DNA of 64,000 nt from assembly GCA_947471745.1 (NCBI GenBank), contig CANJKZ010000504.1, positions 181,001 to 245,000 on the forward strand, in the 5' to 3' direction. A program made the translations under genes and the position numbers. The stretch comes from Closterium sp. Naga37s-1 (taxonomy: Eukaryota > Streptophyta > Zygnematophyceae > Desmidiales > Closteriaceae). The notes beneath the pieces were generated by a model. The model was given only the letters and a program-made list of their open reading frames with translations. It was not told the origin of the DNA and made no database searches. Within the stretch, counting starts at the first letter, position 1, and each line of letters begins with the position of its first letter. This document shows positions 7,651-16,614 of the stretch, piece after piece.

Positions 7651-9507
7651 TACATCACCCTCTACTACATAGTCACCCGGCTCCCTGACTCCCTTCGCGT
7701 AGTCAGGGACCACTTCCTCTCTGTTTGCCCCACCACTCTCACCGTTGACCTCCTCGAGAAGTCCCTCCTAGCAGCAGAGAAGAGCATAGTAGCTGTAGGA
7801 GCCTCTCGTGGTGACCCTCGCACCCCCATCTTTGAGGGGTGTTCCCCCTCCCCCCTTTTGCCCTCTGTTGCCTCTGCTGCTGCGGCCGACCTCGTTGGGC
7901 TTGAGTCGGTCGGTGCGGCGTCTACCCCTAGCGGGAGACGCCGCCCTGGCAAGGGCAAGGGGGGCAGGGGCACTGGAGGAACTAGCGGGGGCGGTGGAGG
8001 CGGCGGTGGAGGCGGTGGAGGGGGTGGGGGTGGCGGTGGGGGTGGTGGCGGGGGTGGAGGTGTCGGTGGTGGCAGTGGAGGCGGAGGCGGCGGCGGCGGT
8101 GGCGGTGGGAGCGGAGGTGGCGGCGGTGGAGGAGGAGGCGGCGGAGGAGGTGGAGCTGGTCGGGGTGGCGCTGCGCAGAGAGTCGGCTCCGGTGGTGGTC
8201 AGCGCCAGCAGCAGCAGCAGCAGCAGCAGCGCACTCGTGACATCCCCTCCCCTCAGCAGCTCCGTGAGTGGTACGCTGCACGCCAGAGGGGTGGGGGTAC
8301 TGGTCCGTGCACCTACGTCCTCCGCACCGGCGACCGCGCGGGTGAGCAGTGCGGGGGTGCGCACTCCACCCAGCGCTGCTTTGGCCGCCTGACCGACGCT
8401 TGGCGTCACCAGTTCCCTGAGGCCACTGAGATCCCCCGCTGGGGTGAGCTGTCTAGGGCGGGTGTGGCTGTCTTTGACCTTGACTTTGATGCTATTCTTG
8501 CTGCCATGTATACTGTGACTATTAGTGATGAGGGTGACTGTTACCGGTGTTTTCCGCCCGACCCGGGCATTGAGACTGCTGCTCTAGGTACTGGTGAGGC
8601 TGCTGCTCTAGGTGCTAGCGAGGCTGCTGCTCTAGGTGCGTCTGCTCCCTCAGGTGCTGGTGAGTCTGCTCTCTCAGGTTCTGCGTCGGCCTCGGCCTCC
8701 CACACCTTCACCCTTGACTCGGGGGCTTCTCGCTCCTTCTTTCGAGACCGCACCACACTCACGCCGCTTGGCCGGCCAGTTGCGGTCTCTGTGGCAGACC
8801 CCTCTGGGGGTCCTGTCCTTGCTCACTTCTCCACTGTCCTCCCGTGTCCGGCGGCCCCCTCTGGCACCCTGTCTGGTCTTTACCTCCCCTCGTTCTCTAC
8901 GAACTTGGTGAGTGGTGCTGACCTACAGGATGCGGGGGTTCACCAGTTCACTCCTGGGAGTCAGCGGGTGACCCACTGCACGGACGCTCGGACTGGCCGA
9001 CACCTGGCCACGTTTACCCGTCGGCCGGGGTCGAGCCTGTACACCCTGACCACTGCGTCTCCTCCAGTCACTGCGTCTGGTCAGGTAGCTGCGTCAGGTC
9101 AGGTGTTTGCTGCAGCGTCCAGGTCTGGTCCTGAGTCTGCCCCCTGTTCGTGTCGCCTCCTGTCTCACGAGACTCTCCTCTGGCACCACCGCCTTGGTCA
9201 CCCCTCCCTGCTTCGTCTCCGAGGCATGGCCTCCCGTGTCCTTGTCTCTGGTCTTCCCCGGTCCCTCCCTCCCCTTCCTCCGGGGCCTGGCCCTACCTGC
9301 GTCCCCTGTGTCGAGGGGCGGCAGCGGGCTGCCCCTCACTCCTCCCAGTTTCCTCCGACAGAGGCCCCGCTGCAGACGCTTCACATGGACGTGTGGGGCC
9401 CGGCCCGCGTCCGTGGACAGGGTCACGAGCGCTACTTCCTGCTGGTGGTTGACGACTACTCGCGTTACACCACTTGCGCAGCAAGGGTGATGTCACTGAG
9501 GTGTTGA
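7651..9507 (+). pseudogene. Cop-B gag C-terminus, protease, pre-integrase and integrase start
   Basis: After the C-tract shift the frame runs on through the rest of capsid and a poly-Gly tract of about 60 residues (7980-8166). A cysteine cluster of spacing C-x13-C-x3-H-x4-C follows (CTYVLRTGDRAGEQ-CGGAH-STQRC, about 8310-8380). Then come the aspartic protease with FTLDSGASRSFF (about 8706), the GAG-pre-integrase domain with WHHRLGHPS (about 9182) and CVPCVEG, and the integrase start HMDVWGPARV...VVDDYSRYTT. Compared with Cop-G, ten bases are missing after 9473, so the frame is lost inside the integrase core. Confidence 0.9.
7980..8166 (+). repeat. Gly-codon (GGN) low-complexity tract in Cop-B gag
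   Basis: Almost pure GGC/GGT/GGA/GGG codons encode a poly-Gly linker between capsid and the cysteine cluster. Cop-G has a similar but shorter version, and Cop-D a much shorter one. It is a likely site of length variation. Confidence 0.9.
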
Positions 9508-12500
9508 TCGACTGGATCCGCGCAGCTCGTCTCCAGCTCAGGCAGAGCTTCGGTTCGGACTTTCCTGTTCTGCGTCTGCACTCTGACAGAGGTGGAGAGT
9601 TCTCCTCTGGCCTTCTGCGAGCCTACTGTCGAGCACGAGGCATCCGCCAGACCTTCACGCTTCCGGACTCTCCACAGCAAAATGGGATTGCTGAGCGCCG
9701 CATTGGCATGGTCATGGACGTCGCCCGTACGTCCATGATGCATGCGGCTGCCCCCCATTTTCTGTGGCCGTTTGCGGTTCGGTACGCGGCGCATCAGATC
9801 AACCTTCACCCTAGGGTCTCCAGACCGGAGACCTCCCCTGCTTTGCTGTGGACGGGGAAGGTTGGCGATGCGTCTGCGTTCCGTGTCTGGGGATCTCGGG
9901 CGTTTGTCCGCGACTTGTCTGCGGACAAGCTGTCCCCTCGTGCTGCTCCTTGCGTCTTCCTTGGCTTCCCCCCTGACGCGCCAGGGTGGCAGTTCTACCA
10001 CCCCACCTCTCGCCATGTTCTGTCCTCCCAGGACGTCACGTTTGACGAGTCGGTCCCCTACTACCGCCTCTTCCCCTACCGCACTCCGTCCCTCCCCCCA
10101 CCACCGCTCTTCCTTGTGCCAGGTCCCCCCCCGGTAGACCCCCTCCCCCCTCAGGGTCCTGCCCCTTCAGGTGTGTCCCAGGTAGACGCAGTCGAGCCTG
10201 TCGAGGTTACTGGTGACTCTGGTGCTGCTGAGGGTGCTGAGCCTGGGGGTGCTGACTCTGGGGGTGCTGAGCGTGTGGATGCTACGCCTGGGGGTGCTGA
10301 GCCTGAGGGTGCTACTACTGGGGGTGCTGAGCCTGGGGGTGCTGAGCCTGGAGGTGCTACTGCTGGAGGTGCTGAGCCTGGGGGTGCTGAGCCTGGGGGT
10401 GCTGAGCCTGGGGGTGCTACGCCTGGAGGTGCTGGGCCTGGGGGTGTGGAGCCTGAGGGAGCTGGGCCTGCTTGTGTGGCGTCTGGCGGTGCTGAGCCTG
10501 GAGGTTCTCCGGGTGCTTCGTCTCGGCGGGAGCCACTCTCTCCACAGGAGCTGCGCGAGTGGTTTGCCCGGCGCTGGAGGCGTGCTGCTGGAGCTGGAGG
10601 TTCTTCGGCTACTGAGGGTGCTGGTGCCGCGGGTCCCGGAGGTGCTCGTACTGGGAGTACTGGAGCTGCTGGGCCTGCGGGTACGACTGGAGCTGGACCT
10701 GCTGAGGGTGTTGACGCTGAGGCTACTGCTGTCGGTCCTGGAGGCGGGCCTGCTGGGGGTGCTACTGGTGCTGCTGGAGGTACTGGAGCTGGAGTTGCTG
10801 CTGGCGCTGGTGCTGCCGCTTGGGGTACTGGTGCTGTCCCTGCTGTGTCTGGCGTCGCCGCGCGGCCTCGGCCATACTTCGTTCCGCTCCTTCAGCAGGT
10901 TCTTGGTCTCCCGCCTTCTACTGGCCCTCCTCCTCCCTTAGAGAATCCACAGCCTGTCCTGTCACAGTTACAGTTACAGCCGGCCTCCCCACTGCCCGCT
11001 CCTTCTCCCTACACTGGTCCTACTGGAGGTCTTGCTGAGCGTCGTGAGCCTGCGTCGCGTCCTGCGTCGCCTGTCCGTACTGCTCGAGCTAGTGGTCGTG
11101 GTTCGCGTCAGCGTCCTCCTCCTGTCCCTGGCACGCACAGGATGTCTCTGCGTCCGTCCACTGCTCCTCTGCGTGCCCCTTTGCCTTCTCCTCCTGAGTC
11201 CTCTCTTCCTGCTCTTCCCGACCCAGAGTCGGACTCTCTTCGTGCTGCCAGTCCTACTGTCACGCGTCTCCTTGCTACTGTCGTCACTGACCCTTCCTTT
11301 GCGTCCACTGCTGCGTCTGCCCTAGTTGCTGAGCTCGTCGACTTTGCTGCTCGCTGTCGTCTAGACTACGCTGCTTGTCTTGTCGCTGAGTCTGAGTCTG
11401 TCTGTCCTCCGTCCGTCGGGGGTGAGTGTGCCCTTGGCACGGACGTCCTTGAGGACAGGCAGGAGGAGTTCCAGTGTTTGGCTGCTGCTTCACCTCATCT
11501 CGTGTCCGTACTGCTTACCCCTGAGGGAGACCCGGATGCACTTGACATCCCGACTCCGCGCTCTTACGCGGAGGCGATAGAGGGTCCCTACTCCTCTCAG
11601 TGGCAGGCAGCTATGGACACAGAGATGGCTTCCTGGAAGTCCACAGGTACCTACGTTGACGAGGTTCCCCCGCCTGGGGCGAACATCGTCAGTGGCATGT
11701 GGATTTTCAGGGTGAAGCGGCCGCCGGGTTCTCCGCCTGTCTTCAAGGCGCGTTACGTGGCTCGTGGCTTCAGTCAGCGGCAGGGAGTTGACTACTTTCA
11801 GACCTTCTCTCCCACCCCGAAGATGACCATTCTTCGGGTACTGCTGCACATAGCTGCTCACCGCGACTACGAGCTGCACTCTCTTGACTTCAGCACTGCT
11901 TTCTTGCAGGGCAGCCTGCACGAGGAGATCTGGCTGCGTCGCCCACCTGGCTTCACTGGGTCTTTTCCTCCTGGCACCCAGTGGAGCCTCCGGCGGCCAG
12001 TCTACGGTCTCCGCCAGGCACCGCGTGAGTGGCACGACACACTGAGGACTACACTTGCGGCTCTTGGGTTTGCTCCCTCTACTGCCGACCCGTCGCTGTT
12101 TCTGCGCACCGACACTTCTTTGCCGCCGTTCTACATCCTCGTGTACGTCGACGACTTGGTCTTTGCCACAGCTGACACTGCTGGACTCGCCCACGTGAAG
12201 TCCGAGCTGCAGAAGAGACACACGTGCACAGACCTGGGTGAACTGCGCAGCTACCTTGGCTTGCAGATCACCCGGGACAGAGCACGCCGCACCATTACCC
12301 TGACTCAGTCACACATGGTGCAGCAGGTCCTTCAGCGCTTCGGCTTCACGTACTCCTCGCCTCAGGCCACTCCTCTGCCTACTCGCCACTCGCTCTCAGC
12401 TCTGCCTTCGGATGAGTCCGTAGAGTCGAGTGGCCCGTACCCAGAGCTTGTTGGCTGCCTCATGTACCTGATGACCTGCACACGACCTGACCTCGCATAC

Positions 12501-13127
12501 CCTCTTAGCATTCTCGCACGCTATGTTGCTCCTGGGAGACACAGACCGGAGCACATGGCTGCAGCGAAGAGGGTGTTGCGTTACTTGTGCAGTACGTCGG
12601 GCATGGGGCTTGTGCTTGGAGGGCAGAGTCCAGTGGTCCTCACTGGGCACGCAGACGCTTCTTGGGCTGACGACCAGGCTACGCAGCGGTCGTCACAGGG
12701 TTACACCTTCAGCCTTGGTTCCGGCTCTGTTTCGTGGCGGGCTACTCGCTCGTCTTCTGTTCTCGGCTCCAGTTGTGAGGCTGAGATCTACGCCGGGGCC
12801 ATGGCTGCACAGGAGCTTTGCTGGCTCACCTACCTGCTGACTGACCTCGGAGAGCCGCCTCGTTCTCCTCCAGTGCTGTACGTAGACAACAAGGCCATGC
12901 TGGCCTTGTGTCGAGAGCAGAGACTGGAGCACAGAACGAAGCACATTGCTCTCCGCTACTTCCTTGCTCGTGAGCTACAGCAGCGTGGTCAGCTGCGGCT
13001 TGCGTACGTGGCCTCTCAGGCCAACACTGCTGATATCTTCACCAAGGCACTTGCGCCTTGTGATCATCAGCGCTTCTGTACTCAGCTGGGTCTTGTGCCT
13101 ACCTTGCCTCACTTGCTCACCTCTTGA
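9474..13127 (+). CDS. Cop-B integrase-RT-RNase H
   Basis: A 1217-residue open frame runs from just after the 10-bp deletion to TGA. Integrase shows LHSDRGGEFSSGLL and SPQQNGIAERRIGMVMDVARTSM, giving the second D and the E, while the first D lies upstream of the deletion. A long Ala/Gly/Glu/Pro-rich linker (about 10200-11100) joins it to RVT_2 with GMWIFRVKRPPGSP, DFSTAFLQGSLHEEIW and YVDD, then RNase H with HADASWADDQ, CEAEIYAGAMAAQEL and VDNKAM. No stop occurs in the RT-RNase H part. The sequence is almost the same as Cop-A. Confidence 0.93.
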   Translation: MRSKGDVTEVLIDWIRAARLQLRQSFGSDFPVLRLHSDRGGEFSSGLLRAYCRARGIRQTFTLPDSPQQNGIAERRIGMVMDVARTSMMHAAAPHFLWPFAVRYAAHQINLHPRVSRPETSPALLWTGKVGDASAFRVWGSRAFVRDLSADKLSPRAAPCVFLGFPPDAPGWQFYHPTSRHVLSSQDVTFDESVPYYRLFPYRTPSLPPPPLFLVPGPPPVDPLPPQGPAPSGVSQVDAVEPVEVTGDSGAAEGAEPGGADSGGAERVDATPGGAEPEGATTGGAEPGGAEPGGATAGGAEPGGAEPGGAEPGGATPGGAGPGGVEPEGAGPACVASGGAEPGGSPGASSRREPLSPQELREWFARRWRRAAGAGGSSATEGAGAAGPGGARTGSTGAAGPAGTTGAGPAEGVDAEATAVGPGGGPAGGATGAAGGTGAGVAAGAGAAAWGTGAVPAVSGVAARPRPYFVPLLQQVLGLPPSTGPPPPLENPQPVLSQLQLQPASPLPAPSPYTGPTGGLAERREPASRPASPVRTARASGRGSRQRPPPVPGTHRMSLRPSTAPLRAPLPSPPESSLPALPDPESDSLRAASPTVTRLLATVVTDPSFASTAASALVAELVDFAARCRLDYAACLVAESESVCPPSVGGECALGTDVLEDRQEEFQCLAAASPHLVSVLLTPEGDPDALDIPTPRSYAEAIEGPYSSQWQAAMDTEMASWKSTGTYVDEVPPPGANIVSGMWIFRVKRPPGSPPVFKARYVARGFSQRQGVDYFQTFSPTPKMTILRVLLHIAAHRDYELHSLDFSTAFLQGSLHEEIWLRRPPGFTGSFPPGTQWSLRRPVYGLRQAPREWHDTLRTTLAALGFAPSTADPSLFLRTDTSLPPFYILVYVDDLVFATADTAGLAHVKSELQKRHTCTDLGELRSYLGLQITRDRARRTITLTQSHMVQQVLQRFGFTYSSPQATPLPTRHSLSALPSDESVESSGPYPELVGCLMYLMTCTRPDLAYPLSILARYVAPGRHRPEHMAAAKRVLRYLCSTSGMGLVLGGQSPVVLTGHADASWADDQATQRSSQGYTFSLGSGSVSWRATRSSSVLGSSCEAEIYAGAMAAQELCWLTYLLTDLGEPPRSPPVLYVDNKAMLALCREQRLEHRTKHIALRYFLARELQQRGQLRLAYVASQANTADIFTKALAPCDHQRFCTQLGLVPTLPHLLTS
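10219..10515 (+). repeat. 15-bp coding minisatellite (GGAEP repeats) in Cop-B
   Basis: Repeated GGTGCTGAGCCTGGG units encode Gly-Ala-Glu-Pro-Gly repeats in the integrase-RT linker, with variants (GGATP, GGATT). The same linker in Cop-G (about 40590-40850, minus) has a different unit number. It is a flexible spacer and a probable hypervariable site. Confidence 0.9.
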
Positions 13128-13322
13128 CCTTGTTTGTACTGATGCATATATATATACTCCTGCTCTTGCTTGTCTAGCCTTATATATATATGTAATCCTG
13201 CATGTGAACTGGCCTTGTGGCCTTGAACTTGTGCTCGAAATGTGTGGTGACTTTGTGATCCACCCTGAGCTTGTTTTGCTTTGCTTGACTGGTCCTGTGA
13301 CCCCTTGTTCTCCCCCACTTTG

Positions 13323-13334
13323 CCTATGGGGGTG
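13323..13334 (+). promoter_or_regulatory. Cop-B polypurine tract
   Basis: CCTATGGGGGTG directly precedes the 3' LTR, identical to the tract of Cop-A. Role by analogy: plus-strand primer. Confidence 0.85.
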
Positions 13335-13459
13335 TGTCAGATTTATATGACATAGCTACTGTAGGCTATAGTGGGGTGGCACATATGGGGTACAGTTTTC
13401 TAGGGTTTGCTTTTTGTACCCAACTTTCACTTAGTCATTTCATTCCTCGTTTCTTCTCA
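13335..13459 (+). repeat. Cop-B 3' LTR
   Basis: Identical over 125 bp to 6069-6193 and followed by the second GGCTC. Confidence 0.95.
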
Positions 13460-14443
13460 GGCTCGACCCAAGGCGGCTCGCCGCTGTTCCTCGGTCACCT
13501 CTGGATGCGCCGTAGCTACCCACAGGTGCCCCATTGCTGCTTCTCTTTCATTCGCCGTCGGCTGCTCCCAAGCTCCTTTCCGCACGTCGTAGACCATCCC
13601 TGGGCCCGGCATATCTCCCTCCATGATGAATCCGCGGGCTTCCGCGTAAGACACCAAGGTCGGCAGCGCCTGCCGCGGCTTCCCCGGCTCGTTACACTGG
13701 TACTGTGACGGGTGGTCTGCGCACGTCACCGGCGCTGGCAACCGGTTAGGCTCCAGAATGTCACTCACTAAACGGGGCTCTGGCCGCTGCATCAGCGCCA
13801 GTGAGTGTCGTAATGCGGCGGTAGACATCACATTCTGCCAGTACCATCTCGGCCGATGGGCTCGCGACCCCAGCTGCGCTGCGTCGGCTGGCACTCCTCT
13901 ACCCACTACCCCGCTTATCTCCTCAAATGCTCTCTTCACCGGCTCTCGCTTATCTTCGGCCAGGTCGACGTTCTCCAGGATGTAGGCTACTTCTCCTTGA
14001 CGCTGTTGAATCAGCTCTAACACCCGCCTCAAATCTCGGAACGAAGCTCCCCGAGCGTCTTCCATCCCCAGGCCTTCCCCGGCTCTGGAATACCCCTGAC
14101 ATTCCCACCCGGCAATGACCAAGTCTATCTGCCCCCAGCTCTCCAGTACGCGCTCGGAAATAGCTCGGACGTCGTGCACTACTGGTTCCGTCTCGTATGG
14201 AAGCGCGTCCTCCCACATTTGATCTGGGTATTCATCTCGCAACAGCTCCGCATGGTGGCATGCCATCTTCCGCACGGCTGGATCCCGCTCGACATGGATC
14301 CACTTCTTGACAGTACATCCGGCGCGCAATGCTGCTGCTAGGCCGGTCCCAATCCCCCCGTATAACTCTAGGATGCATATGGGCACGTCCAATGCCTGTA
14401 CCCTGCTGACTCGCTCCGTCAAATCCGGCGGGCTCTGCCCCAA
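13460..14443 (-). pseudogene. Gyp-1 cytosine-5 DNA methyltransferase domain (N-terminal and catalytic part)
   Basis: The frame shows, in order, the C5-methyltransferase motifs. Motif I (AdoMet binding) is ILELYGGIGTG (residues 24-34 counted from 14443). Motif IV is DLVIAGWECQGYSRAGEG with the catalytic Cys at residue 115 (codon 14099-14101). Motif VI is ILENVD (157-159 ENV), and motif VIII is QLGSRAHRPRWYWQN. The target region then follows, and the start of motif X is where Cop-B cuts. SRAHRPRWYWQN resembles the HRARYFWGN of DNMT3/DRM enzymes. Motif IV has Glu instead of the usual Pro before Cys. There is no ATG: 14443 is a TTG inside a ~60-base overlap with gag-PR in the -1 frame, so expression as a -1 frameshift fusion is likely. 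Known family reaction: methyl transfer from AdoMet to cytosine C5. Its role here is inferred. Confidence 0.85.
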
Positions 14444-16560
14444 GTGTCGCCTCTCGATCCGGCGGGCTCGTTTTCCGCATCATATCGCTCCCACGGCCAA
14501 TCATCTAGCTCCTCAGTCAGATCCTTCCTCTGTGCCTGATACGCTTCTCTTGGCTCCTGCCTCACGAACCGAACCGGCAGCGTGCCGACGGTGCTCTCTG
14601 GGTCCCAGTATTGCACGCGAAAGAGCACCTTCTCCTGCCACGTACAAATGGTAGCTCCTACTCGGTAGAGGAGCTCCATCCCCACGAGGACATCGTAGTC
14701 CTCGGATTCCGAGACTCCACACTGCAGTCGGATACAGCACTCTTTCTCCGTCCCTGGTAGGAGCACTACTTCCACTGGCCGCTTAGTTTTCGGCATCCAT
14801 TTCGGTTCCCCCCCTACGGCCGTCATAAGCAGGATTCCCCGCTCGATGGTGCGCCCCGATACATCCAGCTTCAGTTGTTTAGCGAGTCCCTTGCCGATTA
14901 GTACGTGATGCGCTCCGGTGTCAATGATAGCTTGCTTCACGGGCAAACCTCCCACCGTAAGACTTCCCTTTTCAGCAATCAGCACGGACGCTTGACACAC
15001 CAGCCGCTCGTTCGGTTGCCGCCTCATCTCCGAGGGTCTTGCTCCTTCTACCGAACTGCCCCGCGGCCGGGGACCGCTAGTCACTTCGCTGCTCTGGGAC
15101 TGGCTAACGCGGGGTCGGAGTCTGATATCGTCTCGCGCCCGCGGATAGGCCATAGCTGCGTACTCTCGAATATAATCCTCCTCTTCCTCCTCCTCCGCTT
15201 CGTCGATTTCTTCGTACGCCAACATTGCCCGCGCCTTTACATCCTGCTGATTCGGTAGCTGCTCCAGTCTCTGCTGCAGCCGCTTGACTTCGACTTGAAG
15301 CTCCTCTCGCGTTGCCCCCAGCGAGTCCTTCGGCCGGCTGTAACAGTCTTCCTTCCTGTGCCCGCGCTTCCCGCATTGCTCGCATGTCGGCGCGCTGGGA
15401 CATTCACGCCTCAAATGCCCATGTTCTCCGCAGGTGTGACAAAGTCGAGGGTCCCCTCTGCCACTGCCCCCAGAGGTATGTTCGGGTACCGCGGCCGCTG
15501 CCCAGCTCGTCTTGGCCCGGCTCCTTCCGTCCGAGTCTTCTAGATCCAGCAGTCTTTGCGCCTGTTCGGTTTTCTTCGTCAGCTGATAAACTTCTTTGAG
15601 AGTAACATCGGCTCCGATGCTGTAGACGGTGCTCCGCACTACTCCCTTCAGTTCTTCGTCTAGCCCTCGTACAAACTTCCTCACAAGCAGGCGTTCGTCC
15701 GTGCTTTCCAGGTCCTCGGCCAGTTCCCGGAGCCTGCAGTAGTACGCCAGTAGGGATTCTTCCTTCTTACGGCGGAAGTCCTGGAACTCTTCAACGCGCG
15801 CCTTGGTCTGCCCCGCGAACTCCTTCCGTAACAGCTGCAGGAAGCGGGCCGTAGGATTGGCTATCTCGCCTTCCGCCAGCTCGTCCAACACGTCATCGCG
15901 AGTCAGGCGGTAGAAGGTCTCGGCCTCGCCTGCCAAGGTCCCCACCATCTTCCGGAAGAACTCCGCCGGATCATATCCGTCACGCTCCCAGCAATATTGG
16001 ACGGTCTCGAGCTGCATCAGATAATTCTTCAGGCTGGGCCCCACGCCAGGAATACCCGTATACCGCTCGGCCACCTCCACCTTAGGCAAGTTAGTCGCCT
16101 TCCATCGAACTCCGCCAGTGCTGGGTCCTTCCTGTGAATCGACTGGAGCGCCCGCGACGCCGCTATGTATCAAGGCTCTCCTTTGCCTGGGCTCTTGTAC
16201 GAGGCTTTCCGTCGGCCTCCAGCGTGTCTCAATCCGTTCCTTCCTCGGAGGCATCCCCGGCATCCCGGTTTGCGGGGTCGCTGCTTCTTGGTTCTTCCAA
16301 CGTTCACGTATTTTCTCTGTCCAGCGAGCATCGAGAGGAGTATCTCCCGGGTCCGAGACGACAGTTCGCGCTCGTTCCATGCTGTCTCCCACCACACGCG
16401 CTCGTTGGTGTGGAGTCCGGTACTTAGGTGAATCCGTTTCGCCACGTGCCGCTCTCACGTCTCCCCGCGCGGCTATCTCTTCTGCACGCCTCCCCTCCGT
16501 AGGCTTCAACTCCTCAGTATCGTTCCACAGTCTCGTTCTTAAGAACTCTCGACGATGCAT
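14419..16560 (-). CDS. Gyp-1 Gag-protease
   Basis: This 713-residue intact frame starts at an ATG at 16560. The N-terminal ~190 residues are charged. A retrotransposon capsid domain follows (YCWERDGYDPAEFFRKMVG, FLQLLRKEFAGQTKARVEEFQDF, LLVRKFVRGLDEELKGVV). Two CCHC zinc knuckles come next (CHTCGEHGHLRREC and CEQCGKRGHRKEDC), then a coiled-coil-like stretch (VEVKRLQQRLEQL) with an acidic EEEEEEDY run. The retropepsin has the active-site IIDTGAHHVLIG and the flap-side VLVGMELL. The stop TGA (14419-14421) lies in the overlap with the methyltransferase frame. No canonical slippery heptamer is obvious in the overlap. Confidence 0.93.
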   Translation of the reverse strand: MHRREFLRTRLWNDTEELKPTEGRRAEEIAARGDVRAARGETDSPKYRTPHQRARVVGDSMERARTVVSDPGDTPLDARWTEKIRERWKNQEAATPQTGMPGMPPRKERIETRWRPTESLVQEPRQRRALIHSGVAGAPVDSQEGPSTGGVRWKATNLPKVEVAERYTGIPGVGPSLKNYLMQLETVQYCWERDGYDPAEFFRKMVGTLAGEAETFYRLTRDDVLDELAEGEIANPTARFLQLLRKEFAGQTKARVEEFQDFRRKKEESLLAYYCRLRELAEDLESTDERLLVRKFVRGLDEELKGVVRSTVYSIGADVTLKEVYQLTKKTEQAQRLLDLEDSDGRSRAKTSWAAAAVPEHTSGGSGRGDPRLCHTCGEHGHLRRECPSAPTCEQCGKRGHRKEDCYSRPKDSLGATREELQVEVKRLQQRLEQLPNQQDVKARAMLAYEEIDEAEEEEEEDYIREYAAMAYPRARDDIRLRPRVSQSQSSEVTSGPRPRGSSVEGARPSEMRRQPNERLVCQASVLIAEKGSLTVGGLPVKQAIIDTGAHHVLIGKGLAKQLKLDVSGRTIERGILLMTAVGGEPKWMPKTKRPVEVVLLPGTEKECCIRLQCGVSESEDYDVLVGMELLYRVGATICTWQEKVLFRVQYWDPESTVGTLPVRFVRQEPREAYQAQRKDLTEELDDWPWERYDAENEPAGSRGDTWGRARRI

Positions 16561-16614
16561 CGAGATCCTTGCGTGATTGTTAACAAGTCCTGTAACGCAG
16601 CCTGTATCTAACCA

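Larger units (their letters stand above)
6069..13459 (+). mobile_element. Cop-B: complete Ty1/copia retrotransposon inserted in Gyp-1
   Basis: It is bounded by two identical 125-bp LTRs and a perfect 5-bp target duplication GGCTC (6064-6068 and 13460-13464). Order: 5' LTR, PBS, GC-repeat leader, gag, protease, integrase, RT, RNase H, PPT, 3' LTR. The zero divergence of the LTRs means a very recent insertion. Two coding lesions (an 11-C tract in gag and a 10-bp deletion in integrase) mean that this copy would need help in trans, unless the lesions arose after insertion. Confidence 0.96.
2953..16614 (-). mobile_element. Gyp-1: Ty3/gypsy retrotransposon carrying a DNA cytosine methyltransferase
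   Basis: Read on the minus strand the order is gag-protease, cytosine methyltransferase, reverse transcriptase, RNase H, integrase. RT-RNase H-integrase order defines Ty3/gypsy. The element is interrupted by Cop-B (6069-13459), and its 3' end is cut by Cop-A, so its 3' LTR is not visible here. The 5' LTR end may be near 16615: on the minus strand, TTTACA is followed by TGGTTAGATACAGG, which weakly resembles a tRNA-Met priming site. Without the second LTR this border is a guess. Lesions are one in-frame TGA between RNase H and integrase and one frameshift in integrase, so this copy is dead even without the Cop-B insertion. Confidence 0.88.
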
